From: Oxalobacteraceae bacterium | Lineage (GTDB): Bacteria; Pseudomonadota; Gammaproteobacteria; Burkholderiales; Burkholderiaceae_D | Reading direction: 5' to 3' | Assembly (NCBI GenBank): GCA_021151485.1 | Contig: JAGKXB010000014.1 | Location: 1 to 49,923 of the forward strand | Length of the DNA stretch: 49,923 nucleotides | In this document: piece after piece, positions 37,468 to 47,129 of the stretch | Position numbering within the stretch: the stretch's first letter is position 1 | How the letters are laid out: every line of letters begins with the position of its first letter | Made by a program: the position numbers and the translations under genes | Notes under the pieces: model-generated | Databases searched by the model: none | Seen by the model: the letters and a program-made list of their open reading frames with translations, nothing else | Told to the model about the DNA's origin: nothing

Positions 37468-37494
37468 AAAAAAGCCGGACAATGCCGGCTTTTT
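37468..37494 (-). terminator. Terminator after rplI
   Basis: AAAGCCGG (37471-37478) and CCGGCTTT (37485-37492) form an 8-bp stem with a 6-nt loop, with A-run and T-run flanks. It ends the rpsF-priB-rpsR-rplI transcript on the minus strand, before dnaB. Confidence 0.88.
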
Positions 37495-37513
37495 CTTTGT
37501 TTCGTAGAGAGAC

Positions 37514-37966
37514 TTAAGCCTGCAGGCTTGAAACTACCACTTTAACGTCGACTACTACATCGGTATGCAAAGCAACGGAAACCGTATAGTCGCCAAGAGT
37601 TTTAAGTGGACCTTGCGGCATACGCACCTGGTTTTTCTCAACTGGAAACGCCTGTTTGCTGAGCGATTCGGCGATATCGGCATTAGTAACTGAACCAAAT
37701 AAACGACCGTCAACACCAGACTTTTGTGAAATTTGCACTGTCAATGTGCTTAATTTTTCACCATAACCTTGCGCCACTTTTAATTTCTCAGCGGCTATTT
37801 TTTCAAGCTCAGCACGCTTTGCTTCAAACTCGGCAATAGCGCTTGTTGTAGCACGACGTGCTAAACGCTTTGGAATCAAGAAGTTGCGAGCATAACCATC
37901 TTTAACACGAACAACTTCACCGAAATTGCCAACATTAAGTACTTTTTCTAACAGGATAATTTGCAT
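37514..37966 (-). CDS. rplI: 50S ribosomal protein L9
   Basis: Large-subunit protein that binds 23S rRNA. 150 residues: the N-terminal domain begins [19 protein letters not shown] with the signature [13 protein letters not shown], followed by a long connecting helix (about 41-75) and the C-terminal domain. Last gene of the rpsF operon, 15 bp after rpsR. Confidence 0.98.
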   Translation of the reverse strand: MQIILLEKVLNVGNFGEVVRVKDGYARNFLIPKRLARRATTSAIAEFEAKRAELEKIAAEKLKVAQGYGEKLSTLTVQISQKSGVDGRLFGSVTNADIAESLSKQAFPVEKNQVRMPQGPLKTLGDYTVSVALHTDVVVDVKVVVSSLQA

Positions 37967-37981
37967 ATTTCTCTCCAGAAT

Positions 37982-38272
37982 TTAGGCTGTGTGCAGATCA
38001 GTGTATGGCAGCAATGCAAGATAACGCGCGCGTTTGATCGCAGTATCAACTTGGCGTTGATATAAAGCCTTAGTCCCAGTCAAGCGTGCTGGCATAATTT
38101 TGCCATTTTCCTGAATGAAATCTTTCAATGTGTCAACATCTTTATAGTCAACTTGTGCAACATGTGCTGCACTGAAACGGCAGAATTTTTTACGTTTAAA
38201 TAAAGGATTTTGTTGCTTACGTTTTTCTTTAAGCTTGAGCTTGTTTTTATCGAATTTTTTACCGAATGCCAT
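37982..38272 (-). CDS. rpsR: 30S ribosomal protein S18
   Basis: Small-subunit protein that partners S6. 96 residues with the core [35 protein letters not shown] and [11 protein letters not shown]. The N-terminus ([19 protein letters not shown]) is a lysine-rich extension of about 20 residues, longer than E. coli S18. Sits between priB and rplI. Confidence 0.97.
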   Translation of the reverse strand: MAFGKKFDKNKLKLKEKRKQQNPLFKRKKFCRFSAAHVAQVDYKDVDTLKDFIQENGKIMPARLTGTKALYQRQVDTAIKRARYLALLPYTDLHTA

Positions 38273-38303
38273 TGTTGGCTCCTGTATATGTAGTAACTAA
38301 ATA

Positions 38304-38585
38304 TTAAAAATCAATGATATGAAACACTAGGCTTTTACTATTGCGGCTTTTACGCGCCAAAAATCCAGTAAATTGATGTGCACTTCCTAATTCTGCATGA
38401 TTGAATCGCCCTGAAATTTCACCTACAACCAAAGCTGTCATTTCAAACTCGACTAATCTTTCAATACCCGCTTCCATTTGTTTTGAACTATGCATTAATT
38501 TTGCAGAAACAACTGGAACGCCAGCAGGCGTATAACGTAAAATGTCACGCTCTATAATATTTGCAAAAATTTGAAGCTGATTCAC
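38304..38585 (-). CDS. priB: Primosomal replication protein N
   Basis: Single-stranded-DNA-binding OB-fold protein that helps PriA restart stalled forks. 93 residues: NQLQIFANIIERDILRYTPAG, HSSKQMEAG and FNHAELGSAHQFTGFLARKSRNSK are typical of betaproteobacterial PriB. Its place between rpsF and rpsR is a hallmark of beta- and gammaproteobacteria. Confidence 0.95.
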   Translation of the reverse strand: MNQLQIFANIIERDILRYTPAGVPVVSAKLMHSSKQMEAGIERLVEFEMTALVVGEISGRFNHAELGSAHQFTGFLARKSRNSKSLVFHIIDF

Positions 38586-38628
38586 CTCAAAAAACCATGA
38601 CTAAAATAGCGTACTAACCGACAATCTT

Positions 38629-39000
38629 TCACTCTGTCAATGCAGTTGCCTCAGCACGATTATTTTTGACTTCATCGCGTTGGGTCGATTTCATAACTGG
38701 TGATGGAGTAGTTTCAGCCTTCTTCATCTTAACTGTTAAATGACGTAACACAGCATCATTGAACTTAAATGCGGTTTCGAGTTCAATCAGTGTTTCGCTA
38801 TCGCATTCAATATTCATGCAAACATAATGTGCTTTTGCAAGCTTTTGAATCATGTAAGCCATTTGACGACGGCCCCAATCTTCAATTCGATGTACTTGAC
38901 CGCCACGTGCAATCACACTGGCTTTGTAGCGTTCGATCATCGCAGGTACTTGCTCGCTTTGATCAGGATGAACAATAAATACTATTTCATAATGACGCAT
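38629..39000 (-). CDS. rpsF: 30S ribosomal protein S6
   Basis: Binds 16S rRNA with S18. 123 residues beginning [18 protein letters not shown], with the family blocks [17 protein letters not shown] and [13 protein letters not shown]-terminal tail of about 25 charged residues is not conserved. First gene of the operon with priB, rpsR and rplI. Confidence 0.98.
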   Translation of the reverse strand: MRHYEIVFIVHPDQSEQVPAMIERYKASVIARGGQVHRIEDWGRRQMAYMIQKLAKAHYVCMNIECDSETLIELETAFKFNDAVLRHLTVKMKKAETTPSPVMKSTQRDEVKNNRAEATALTE

Positions 39001-39152
39001 CTAAAACTCCTTTTGGACAGATTAAAAATCGCCCACCTCGGCGTCAAGACGAGTGTGGGAAGAGGAAAACCCGCAAGTATAACTGAAAGCAGAATTAAAA
39101 CAAAGTAAAAAGGCGATAATTAACAACATTAGGCATTGACACAAACACTGCC

Positions 39153-40802
39153 TTAAACACTGGCCTCCATAAACCAAGCCTCACTAAAAAACATATCTTC
39201 CAATGCCTTACAGACATCAGGTATATCAGCTCCATTCCGTGCCATCAAATACACGGCTTCGATATCCACCTCAGGAATGCCTAAGTTTTTAAGGAAGTCT
39301 TTCAACCATGGCAAATTATTTTGATCACCTTGAACTTGATCCTGGTATATCGATTCAACCAAATAACGTACTGCATAATAAGGATTATTTTTAACCAACA
39401 ATAATTTTTCATCAGCTGTTGCATCAGGCTTGAGCTCATCGATTTCAATACGCCAAGCTAATTTTTGCTGGTTTTGTTGTTTGTTTAAATAATAAAGTTG
39501 AATCCCTTTGTAGACGCGAAAACCTGCGTAAATTAAGCCCACAGTAATCACACCAAAGACCAAGGGAGGAAAAGCAAAAGACAGTGCCCCCAAAATGAGA
39601 GTCGTCACTCCAGAAGCGGCTTCCCACTTTGCTCTCAATCTTTTTTCTCTAGCCTTATGCAATACCTTTTCACGTTTCTCTCGAATGTGACTAATTAGAT
39701 CTCGCTTGATTTCCGTTTCACCGGTTCGTTCTAGTGTGCTTAGCGCATCTAAATTTTTCAATGCTTCTTTCACAAGAGAAGATGCTTTTTGTGCTGAACG
39801 CCATTTCAGCAAGCCAGAAATCATTTGTAGCCCACCAGCAACCACGCCAAGAATACCTGAGGCACGTGCAAGCCATGTGACTGTGTGTACAAACATTCTT
39901 ACAGCAAAAAATGTTCGCGCCGTCCAAGCTGCCAATGTGTAACGCACACCATCTATCATATGTTCAGCAGTATGTTTGTTAGCTTCCTCTAATTTATGTA
40001 GCGCGGCGCGTGAAGCCCATGCTTGTTTTGCAACAATATCAATACCCTCTGGTGAAGCTGCAGTAATTTTTTCTTGAAGAACATGCTGGACATTTACAAA
40101 CCCATCTTTTGTTTTCTTACTGTTATAAAGAGCTGTTGCCGTGTGAGCTATTCTTTTTCCAACGACGTAAGTATCCAGCACACCTCCAACACCTACGATT
40201 CCAGTAAAGCTACCAGCAACTTCAAGTGGCAACACTTTATGAAGATTGTTTAGTATTGAAAAAACATTTTGAGGAACACGTGTCCAATAATTCATACCAA
40301 AAATTGGATCATGGTTAGCAGCAAACCAATTGAAGGTTGAATCCCAATAATTACCGTTTGAAGCATCACTTGTAAAAGAAAACCTCTCATCTCTTTCACT
40401 TATCGCCAGATCAGCCGTTGCTACTGCCCCTATTGTTGCTACCGTTGACACCGGGGGCTCTGATACCACCGTTGCTGGCGTTACAAATGGCAACACTACT
40501 GTTTGTGAAACTACTTCTGGTGCTACTCCGTCATACAGTATTTCTTCGTAGCATTCGAATAAATCTTGCCAAAAACTATTTAATTCTGCCAACTTACCAA
40601 TGGGCTTTGCTTCATCTGAAATTGTGTCAAATTTTGTGGGTGAAGTTTCCACTTCATCCAGCGCAAAAAATTCCTCTTGATAAACCTTATCTATTTCGTG
40701 AAAAAGACTACCAATCCCTTCTATCAAAGAAGAAGCAAGATGATTTACTTCATTTTCATAAGGAAAAAGAAAATGTGCATTTGGCAATATTTTAGTCAGC
40801 AT
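39153..40802 (-). CDS. Putative type III secretion effector or secreted toxin-like protein
   Basis: A 549-residue protein with no recognised domain. Residues 1-135 are acidic and then Thr/Val/Pro-rich. Hydrophobic stretches lie near 193-213, 311-331 and 396-428, the last two being strong membrane-helix candidates separated by a highly charged coiled-coil-like region (about 335-395, rich in Lys/Glu/Arg). There is no Sec signal peptide. It lies 24 bp downstream of a CesT-like chaperone gene on the same strand, the usual layout for a type III effector and its dedicated chaperone, which normally binds the effector N-terminus. The effector assignment rests mainly on that context. No secretion apparatus genes are seen here. 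Confidence 0.55.
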   Translation of the reverse strand: MLTKILPNAHFLFPYENEVNHLASSLIEGIGSLFHEIDKVYQEEFFALDEVETSPTKFDTISDEAKPIGKLAELNSFWQDLFECYEEILYDGVAPEVVSQTVVLPFVTPATVVSEPPVSTVATIGAVATADLAISERDERFSFTSDASNGNYWDSTFNWFAANHDPIFGMNYWTRVPQNVFSILNNLHKVLPLEVAGSFTGIVGVGGVLDTYVVGKRIAHTATALYNSKKTKDGFVNVQHVLQEKITAASPEGIDIVAKQAWASRAALHKLEEANKHTAEHMIDGVRYTLAAWTARTFFAVRMFVHTVTWLARASGILGVVAGGLQMISGLLKWRSAQKASSLVKEALKNLDALSTLERTGETEIKRDLISHIREKREKVLHKAREKRLRAKWEAASGVTTLILGALSFAFPPLVFGVITVGLIYAGFRVYKGIQLYYLNKQQNQQKLAWRIEIDELKPDATADEKLLLVKNNPYYAVRYLVESIYQDQVQGDQNNLPWLKDFLKNLGIPEVDIEAVYLMARNGADIPDVCKALEDMFFSEAWFMEASV

Positions 40803-40826
40803 AGATGAGATCCAATAAAGTCGTTT

Positions 40827-41327
40827 CTATGCCCGTATTCCTTGATGCGAAAAAAAAGAAATGTCGTTTTGTACACTAATTTTGTTTGCACTTGCTGTAC
40901 TTACTTCTACATTGATGTTTTTAGTTAATGCTTCGTATAATTTTTCCGCATGCAAGGCAAAAGAAGACAGTAACGAAGCAAAGCTTTGCTCATCCATCGT
41001 TTTCAGACTTTGTCTAAAGCACAACAATACAAAAGATTGCGTTGCATCCAGCGCCAATGTTGTTCCTTTTGTCCATAAACAAGATAGGTTTAGGCGTAAC
41101 AAACATTGAAAAAATGATAATTGATCAATAGTTGGCAATCGCATTAGGCGTGCATGAAAGTAAACAAAATTTTTGCTGTCTACTTCAATCACAATATCGA
41201 AAACACCATAACGTATTCCCATAACGCCATTAGCATTTGATGTATCGAAAGCAGATGCATTTAATGGAATATCATATTGACGTGCATAAGCACTTAGCCA
41301 ATCTTTCAATATTCTTTTTGTTTCCAT
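40827..41327 (-). CDS. CesT/Tir-type type III secretion chaperone
   Basis: 166-residue protein from ATG 41327 (METKRILKDW), with AAGGA 11 bp upstream. An in-frame TTG further out (41393) is less likely. The pattern fits the CesT family of small acidic-type class I chaperones: N-terminal helix LKDWLSAYARQYDIPLN, central strands (FDIVIEVDSKNFVYFHARLMRLP), LLRLNLSCLWTKGTTLALD and a final helix MDEQSFASLLSSFALHAEKLYEAL. A ~30-residue Ser/Asn-rich tail is unusual. Such chaperones keep their effector secretion-competent in the cytoplasm. It pairs with the large gene immediately downstream. Confidence 0.7.
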   Translation of the reverse strand: METKRILKDWLSAYARQYDIPLNASAFDTSNANGVMGIRYGVFDIVIEVDSKNFVYFHARLMRLPTIDQLSFFQCLLRLNLSCLWTKGTTLALDATQSFVLLCFRQSLKTMDEQSFASLLSSFALHAEKLYEALTKNINVEVSTASANKISVQNDISFFSHQGIRA

Positions 41328-41697
41328 CAATGCACCATTCCTTAAATTGATCTCTTTTGATTTCTTTAAAATTAATAAATAATTGACAATCAATTGGTAA
41401 TTATTAGAAAGTCATCAGATTACGTAGATTCATATCAAAAGAAAACGAATGTTTCCGACATTAGATAGTTGGTTTTCGAATAACTTTAAACTAACGAGAT
41501 AGTAAGGTGAAAATATGACGGTTTTATGACATATCTAGCTGATTGTTTTTAATGTGGTAACTCCGTAACTCTTTAAGTATTTTTGATTAAGTATTTTGAA
41601 TATGCTTAAGTGCAAAAGTTCAATTCCCTTGCATTCGCACAAATACTGTATAAAATTACATATTTCCTTCGCCCTCCTACCTTTAAAAACAATAGTC
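41328..41697. other. 370-bp intergenic region between the chaperone gene and lexA
   Basis: An AT-rich divergent promoter region. It holds the lexA SOS box near its right end and must carry the chaperone promoter on the minus strand. No hrp box, PIP box, tRNA or convincing small gene was seen. Confidence 0.6.
41646..41661 (+). promoter_or_regulatory. LexA binding site (SOS box) upstream of lexA
   Basis: CTGTATAAAATTACAT matches the consensus CTGT-N8-ACAG except in the last two bases, with the expected AT-rich centre. It lies 36 bp before the lexA ATG and implies autorepression. Confidence 0.8.
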
Positions 41698-42381
41698 ATG
41701 TTGAAACTTACCGCACGCCAAGAACAAATCCTTAATTTGATCCAAGATGCCATCGAAAACACGGGATTTCCGCCTACGCGGGCAGAAATTGCAAAGGAGT
41801 TAGGATTTCGTTCAGCTAATGCAGCAGAAGAACATTTACAAGCATTAGCACGCAAAGGCGTCATTGAAATTGCGCCAGGTATTTCACGTGGAATTCGCTT
41901 GCGCCCGCAGGAAGGAGCACAAAAATGGGGGAAAGAACGAAATAATCTTACACAAACCATGCCCTCAATTGATGTTTATCATCATGCGGCCATGCAGCTC
42001 AACCTTCCCTTGATCGGACGCGTCGCAGCAGGTTCACCGATATTGGCACAAGAACATATCGAAACCACGTATCAAGTAGACGTTGGGCTTTTTTCGGAAA
42101 AGCCAGATTATTTATTAAAAGTGCGCGGATTATCAATGAAGGACGCAGGCATTTTAGAAGGTGATTTGTTAGCTGTTAAAAAAGCGAGCAACGCCAAAAA
42201 TGGGCAGATTGTCATTGCACGTCTGGGCGATGAGGTAACAGTTAAGCGTTATCAACGGTCCGGTGCAATCATTGAATTATTGCCTGAAAATCCCGATTTC
42301 AAAACAATACGTGTCGATGTTGAACGTGATGATTTTTTTTTGGAAGGCTTGGCTGTTGGTTTGTTGCGGACGTGGTCCTAA
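41698..42381 (+). CDS. lexA: LexA repressor
   Basis: SOS regulator that represses DNA-repair genes and self-cleaves when RecA filaments form. 227 residues from ATG 41698 ([20 protein letters not shown]); a longer in-frame extension to 41596 is rejected because it would cover the SOS box. The winged helix (1-70) has [15 protein letters not shown]. The cleavage site is Ala-Gly in RVAAGSPI. The catalytic Ser in [10 protein letters not shown] and Lys in VTVKRYQR are present. A ~20-residue longer linker than E. coli LexA is normal for beta-proteobacteria. Confidence 0.97.
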   Translation: MLKLTARQEQILNLIQDAIENTGFPPTRAEIAKELGFRSANAAEEHLQALARKGVIEIAPGISRGIRLRPQEGAQKWGKERNNLTQTMPSIDVYHHAAMQLNLPLIGRVAAGSPILAQEHIETTYQVDVGLFSEKPDYLLKVRGLSMKDAGILEGDLLAVKKASNAKNGQIVIARLGDEVTVKRYQRSGAIIELLPENPDFKTIRVDVERDDFFLEGLAVGLLRTWS

Positions 42382-42515
42382 TGCAATATTGCAACACTAT
42401 CAATTACTGTGATTTATAAGAAAGGCAGCACCAAACTCTCAATCGAAGCATGCGGGAATAACGATGTTTGGTTTTAGACGCTGGCCTTTCGTAGCCAATT
42501 TTTGAAATGGTGACC

Positions 42516-43709
42516 TTAAATTTTCGCAGCAATCAATGCGCCTAATTTGGCGATACCAGCACGAATTTTTTCAGGTGGCACTGTGACAAAACTTAAACGC
42601 AAAGTATTGGATTCTGCTGCATTGGCGTAAAAAGGTGCACCAGGAACAAAGGCAACGTTTTGTGCAATTGCTTCCTCCAGCAAATGCAAACTATTGATGT
42701 GTTTGGGCAAGGTAATCCAGACAAACATCCCCCCTTCTGGTTTAGTCCAGATTACGGAAGACGGAAAATATTCTTGCAATGCATCTAACATGGCTGAACA
42801 TTGCTGCCTATACAAAGTGCGAATGGTCGGAATATGTTGATCCAAAAAACCGTCTTTCACGACCTCATAGACTACCATTTGGGTTAGTTGAGAAGTATGT
42901 AAATCAGCAGCTTGCTTGGCCAGTTCTAATCTACGCAATAGTTGTACGGGCGCGACAACATACCCCAAACGTATGCCAGGTGTTAATACCTTGGAAAATG
43001 AACCCATGTAAATCACGCCATTAGGATTCATGCTTAGCATTTTCGGCAATGGCTCACCATGGTAACTAAGTTCACCATAAGGATCGTCCTCAATGAGTGG
43101 TAAACCTAAACTAGCACAAATTTCAACTAATTCCGTCCTACGTGCGGTTGACAAGGTACGGCCAGTAGGATTTTGAAAATTGGGTAATGTATACAATAAA
43201 CGTGCACCAGATGCGACCTCTGGCACTGATTGCGGCACCAAACCTAAATCATCAGTTTTGACAGAGACAAACTCGGGTCTGTAGACTGAAAAAGCTTGTA
43301 AAGCACCAAGGTAACTAGGTGTTTCAACTAAAACACGACTACCTTCATCAATCAAAACTTTTCCCAACAAATCCAATACTTGCTGAGAACCAGAAGTCAT
43401 CATAATTTGCTCAGGAATAATCTTTGCACCGTCACGAGACAGTCTGTTGGCAATCCATTCACGCAATGGCCCATAACCATCGGTTGGGCCATACTGTAAT
43501 GCTGCTTTGCCTTGTTGTGACAACACTCTATCAAATGCGGCTTGCATTTTTTCGACTGGAAAAGTCTCTGGCGATGGCAAACCACCAGCAAATGAAATAA
43601 TTTCTGGGCGCACTGTGATTTTTAAAATTTCACGAATAAATGAGCTTTGCAATTGCTCGGCACGCTCTGCAAATCGCCATTCCATTTGGCTGGTAGGTTG
43701 ATGACTCAT
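42516..43709 (-). CDS. PLP-dependent aminotransferase (2-aminoadipate/aromatic type)
   Basis: Fold-type I aminotransferase of 397 residues that transfers an amino group from an amino acid to a 2-oxoacid. PLP-binding Lys in GSFSKVLTPGIRLGY, with NPTGRTLS, LIEDDPYGELSY and the C-terminal substrate-carboxylate Arg in NTLRLSFVTV. Similar to LysN and the catalytic half of MocR proteins but without a DNA-binding domain. Substrate cannot be read from sequence. Monocistronic, convergent with lexA. Confidence 0.9.
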   Translation of the reverse strand: MSHQPTSQMEWRFAERAEQLQSSFIREILKITVRPEIISFAGGLPSPETFPVEKMQAAFDRVLSQQGKAALQYGPTDGYGPLREWIANRLSRDGAKIIPEQIMMTSGSQQVLDLLGKVLIDEGSRVLVETPSYLGALQAFSVYRPEFVSVKTDDLGLVPQSVPEVASGARLLYTLPNFQNPTGRTLSTARRTELVEICASLGLPLIEDDPYGELSYHGEPLPKMLSMNPNGVIYMGSFSKVLTPGIRLGYVVAPVQLLRRLELAKQAADLHTSQLTQMVVYEVVKDGFLDQHIPTIRTLYRQQCSAMLDALQEYFPSSVIWTKPEGGMFVWITLPKHINSLHLLEEAIAQNVAFVPGAPFYANAAESNTLRLSFVTVPPEKIRAGIAKLGALIAAKI

Positions 43710-43790
43710 AAAAAAGCCTTTAATTTTCCAAAATAATTAAAATTCAAACTGCAAATCAAACAAGGAATCAAATAACAATTTAAATCGTGT

Positions 43791-44249
43791 TTAAGCAATT
43801 TCAGCGATTAATTCAATTTCAACACACGCTCCCATTGGAATTTGGGCCACGCCAAATGCAGAACGAGCATGCTTGCCTTGCTCACCAAAAATATCAAGAA
43901 GCAACTCAGAAGCGCCATTTGTCACCAAATGTTGTTCTGTATAGTCACCGGTAGAATTAACCAAACTCATGATTTTCACAATACGCTGCACACGGTTTAA
44001 GTCACCACCGCAAGCAGCTTGCAAGGTCGCGATCAAATCGATAGCTACAGCACGTGCAGCTAAACGCCCTTCTTCTGTGGTGATATTTTTACCCAACTGC
44101 CCCACCCATGGTTTACCGTCTTTCTTAGCAATATGGCCGGATAGAAAAACCGTATTGCCAGTTTGGGTATACATCACATACGCGGCAACAGGCGTAGCAA
44201 CAACAGGCAAAGTAATATTTAAAGCTTCTAGTTTTTTATAAAAAGACAT
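43791..44249 (-). CDS. RidA/YjgF-family protein
   Basis: Small trimeric enzyme of the RidA superfamily, which hydrolyses reactive enamine/imine intermediates such as those from PLP enzymes. 152 residues from ATG 44249 (MSFYKKLEALNITLP). A longer frame adds a hydrophobic leader with poor support. Typical blocks: YTQTGNTVFLSGHIAKKDGKPWVGQLG and the C-terminal ARSAFGVAQIPMGACVEIELIA. The catalytic Arg105-equivalent appears as ARSAFG. It follows an aminotransferase gene, a fitting neighbour for imine clearance. Confidence 0.88.
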   Translation of the reverse strand: MSFYKKLEALNITLPVVATPVAAYVMYTQTGNTVFLSGHIAKKDGKPWVGQLGKNITTEEGRLAARAVAIDLIATLQAACGGDLNRVQRIVKIMSLVNSTGDYTEQHLVTNGASELLLDIFGEQGKHARSAFGVAQIPMGACVEIELIAEIA

Positions 44250-44319
44250 AACCACGATTCCCGAAAAGGTAATGATAATAACTAATAAGAATTTATGTTT
44301 GCAAAGCAAAAATGATGAT

Positions 44320-44991
44320 CTAAGATCCTACTAAACCAGCTGCAATATTGATAGAAAAACCAAGAATGGCAACATTAAACAAGAAACTAAGAATAGATTG
44401 TGCCATGACAGCTTTGCGCATAGAGCGCGTCATCACGCTAACATCCGACGTTTGCGCAGCGACTGCAATAGTAAATGAGACATAAAAAAAATCCCAATAA
44501 TTTGGATTTTTCTCATCATCAGGAAAGCGTAGTGCGCGATTATCAACTGATGATGCATAAAAAATACGTGCATAATGCAATGTAAACAAAATTGAGACTA
44601 GACACCAAGACGCAAATACTGTCGACGCCGTTAATGCGTAACGCAACATACGATGGCTCAGAGGTAATTCTTTGACGCCAGACAATTCAAATACAATCGC
44701 AACCAAACTCGCGACTGCGGCAAGAGAGAGTATCGCCAAAATTAGCACCGCTGCTTTATCTTCCTGTTCTGCAATACATTTCACCTTCGCATGACTGGCG
44801 TGCATCATAATCGACACAATTAAACAAAGATAAAACCACACGGCAGCATTCCAACCAACGATTACTTTGCTAACTAAGCCCCATTGGGTTGGACAAATTA
44901 AAGCCGTTGTAACGCCGAGAAAAATCGAAATAGTGAGACTAAAACGAGTATGAACAAAGCGATGAATAAGATGGTTGAGATGACCTTGCAT
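44320..44991 (-). CDS. DUF1345 family membrane protein
   Basis: Inner-membrane protein of 223 residues with about five to six hydrophobic segments (about 17-36, 44-64, 83-104, 119-141 and 196-220). The DUF1345 block YWDFFYVSFTIAVAAQTSDV near 162-182, resembling an ion-channel pore helix, is clear. Function unknown. A stem-loop (45003-45029) separates it from ppiD upstream. Confidence 0.85.
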   Translation of the reverse strand: MQGHLNHLIHRFVHTRFSLTISIFLGVTTALICPTQWGLVSKVIVGWNAAVWFYLCLIVSIMMHASHAKVKCIAEQEDKAAVLILAILSLAAVASLVAIVFELSGVKELPLSHRMLRYALTASTVFASWCLVSILFTLHYARIFYASSVDNRALRFPDDEKNPNYWDFFYVSFTIAVAAQTSDVSVMTRSMRKAVMAQSILSFLFNVAILGFSINIAAGLVGS

Positions 44992-45002
44992 AAAGCGTTA
45001 AT

Positions 45003-45029
45003 ATCCATCGCTTGATAGAAGCGATGGAT
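45003..45029. terminator. Stem-loop between ppiD and the DUF1345 gene
   Basis: ATCCATCGCTT (45003-45013) and AAGCGATGGAT (45019-45029) form an 11-bp stem with a GATAG loop 12 bp after the ppiD stop. No U-tract follows on the minus strand, so it may protect the ppiD 3' end rather than terminate efficiently. Confidence 0.5.
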
Positions 45030-45040
45030 GAGGATGTTTA

Positions 45041-46981
45041 TTAATCGTTTTGTGAGCTCGTCATCACCGTTACCGAAGATACTGGCTTCAATATCTTGAC
45101 TTTGGCTTTTTGTTTTAGGAAATCAATATATGACAACATATCTTGCTGTGCGTAGGTGGTACGGATTTGCTCCTCTTCTTGCTCTTTGCGTGCCTTTTCT
45201 ATTGTTGATTGAGTAACTTTGTTAATTCGATACAAACTATAGCCTTTCGATGGAATGATAACGCCGACATAAGCGGGTAATTTACTGACGTCTGCGGCCA
45301 TCACAGCAGCAAGTGCCGCATCATTCAAATCTGCCGGTTTGCCACGCCCCACCATTTTGGGAACAGAAAAACCGTTTGTATCAGCCGTATTGGCAGTATT
45401 TGCTTTAAATGCGGCTAATTTCGCAAGCCCTGCTTTTTGGGCAATATTGCCTCCTTCTATTTGAATGAGTTGGTCGCGAACAATCGATTTTACTTGTTCA
45501 AATGCTTGTTTGGTAGTCGGCTTGTATTCGACAATACGTGCAGCAACCAATGTATTGGGCGCCACTTCAATTGCCTCTGTATTACGTTTGTTTTTGATTA
45601 CGTCGTCAGAAAACAAGGCCTTTAACAGTTTTTTATTATTAAAAGTTGCATTTGGTGCTGCGTTAGCATCACCTTGCCGCGTCAAGTGATTGGCGACTTC
45701 GATCTTGAGGTGCAACTTATCAGCCACTGGTTTCAAACTGTCAGCTTGTTCATATACCGTGTTGGTAAAAATTTCTGCCAATTCGGCATATTTTTTTGCT
45801 GTTTTTTGCTTCTTTATTTCTTCAACAACTTCTGATTTTATTGCATCTAGAGGCTTGGCTGTAGCAGGTTTAACATCCGTTAATTGAATAATGTGAATGC
45901 CAAAATCAGACTCTACCAAGTCGCTGATTTCATCTTTTTTGAGTTTATATACAGCATCTTGGAAAGACGGCACCATCATTCCTTTACCAAAAAATCCTAA
46001 GTCACCGCCGTGTTCTGCTGAGCCTGGATCTTGAGAATTTTCTTTTGCAAGCTTAGCGAAGTCAGCTGGATTTTTACGTACCTGTAACAACAAAGCTTGC
46101 GCTTTGGATTTTGCTGCCGCTTTTTCCGTTGCTGGCGCATCTTTTTTAACGTTGATCAGAATATGCCTGGCACGTCTTTGTTCCTCTGACGTATAACGTG
46201 CCAAATTCTGATCGTAATAAGCTTTTACTTCTTGATCTGTCACAGCCAATTGCGTAGCAATTACATCGGTATTTAACACAACGTATTCTGCCTTAATTTG
46301 TTCAGGCACCTCAAAGTTAACATCGTTCTTTTTGTAATAGGCAAGCAATGCAGCTTCAGAAACATTAACTTGGGAGGCGTAGTCAGCCGCTTTTAACGTC
46401 AATTCTTGTACTTCGCGCTCCTGCCCTAAAACATCGGATAAACGAGCAAGTACAGTTTGAGGAATAAAAGCGGTAGATTGAATCGCACCGTTCAGCTGCC
46501 TCAAAATCAATTCTTCACGCAACTTTGTTTCATACGTAGTGGGCGTCATACCTTGTGCTGCTAATAATGACTTATAGCGTTCGTAATCAAACTTTCCGTC
46601 AGCATTCGCTAGGCTGGGATTATCTAAAATATTTTGTTGCAAACTCGCGTCAGCAATTGATAAATGTTTTTTATTTGTTTCTGCGAGTAATGCGCGCTGG
46701 ACAATTAAACTATCTAATAAGTTACGCTTTACTTCAGGTGTATCAAACAATTGTGGATCAAAACGCTCTCCCAGTATTTGTTGATAACGCGCCATTTGCT
46801 CTCGTTGCGCGTTATCCCACTCTTGTTGAGTAATGGACTGGCCAGCAACTTTTGCAATAACGTTTTCTTTATCACCAAAACCGCTGTAACTTTGAACGCC
46901 AACTAATGCAAAAGAGGGAACAATAAACAGCAACAAAAGAAATTGCATTAAACGTTGGTGAGTGCGAATAAATTCAAACAT
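45041..46981 (-). CDS. ppiD: Periplasmic folding chaperone PpiD
   Basis: Inner-membrane-anchored peptidyl-prolyl isomerase-like chaperone that receives proteins leaving the Sec translocon. 646 residues: one N-terminal transmembrane helix (about 12-29, LMQFLLLLFIVPSFALVGV), a SurA-type N-domain (about 35-240) and a parvulin domain (about 265-365) with RRARHILINVK and GGDLGFFGKGMM. A C-terminal domain rich in Asn/Thr/Ala follows. Preceded on the same strand by an HU gene, as in E. coli where hupB is upstream of ppiD. Confidence 0.95.
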   Translation of the reverse strand: MFEFIRTHQRLMQFLLLLFIVPSFALVGVQSYSGFGDKENVIAKVAGQSITQQEWDNAQREQMARYQQILGERFDPQLFDTPEVKRNLLDSLIVQRALLAETNKKHLSIADASLQQNILDNPSLANADGKFDYERYKSLLAAQGMTPTTYETKLREELILRQLNGAIQSTAFIPQTVLARLSDVLGQEREVQELTLKAADYASQVNVSEAALLAYYKKNDVNFEVPEQIKAEYVVLNTDVIATQLAVTDQEVKAYYDQNLARYTSEEQRRARHILINVKKDAPATEKAAAKSKAQALLLQVRKNPADFAKLAKENSQDPGSAEHGGDLGFFGKGMMVPSFQDAVYKLKKDEISDLVESDFGIHIIQLTDVKPATAKPLDAIKSEVVEEIKKQKTAKKYAELAEIFTNTVYEQADSLKPVADKLHLKIEVANHLTRQGDANAAPNATFNNKKLLKALFSDDVIKNKRNTEAIEVAPNTLVAARIVEYKPTTKQAFEQVKSIVRDQLIQIEGGNIAQKAGLAKLAAFKANTANTADTNGFSVPKMVGRGKPADLNDAALAAVMAADVSKLPAYVGVIIPSKGYSLYRINKVTQSTIEKARKEQEEEQIRTTYAQQDMLSYIDFLKQKAKVKILKPVSSVTVMTSSQND

Positions 46982-47091
46982 AGTCTAAATAAAATAATAA
47001 AATAACAATGCAATAATGCGATAAATGAATAATTAATTCACTTTAATTGATACACTTTACAACAAATACGCTCTTTAAAAGAGGCACAAAA

Positions 47092-47115
47092 AAAGGCGAA
47101 CAAGCGTTCGCCTTT
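47092..47115 (-). terminator. Terminator after the HU gene
   Basis: AAAGGCGAAC (47092-47101) and GTTCGCCTTT (47106-47115) form a 10-bp stem with a 4-nt loop, followed on the minus strand by a long U-tract. It separates HU from ppiD. Confidence 0.9.
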
Positions 47116-47129
47116 CCGATTACTGAAAA

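Noticed and set aside
41394..41535. Hrp/PIP-type box for the chaperone gene
   Set aside because: TTCG half-sites occur but with about 27 bp spacing instead of the expected 15-16, so no type III regulator site is claimed.
41596..41697. N-terminal extension of lexA
   Set aside because: It would translate through the SOS box, and all LexA proteins align from the ATG at 41698.
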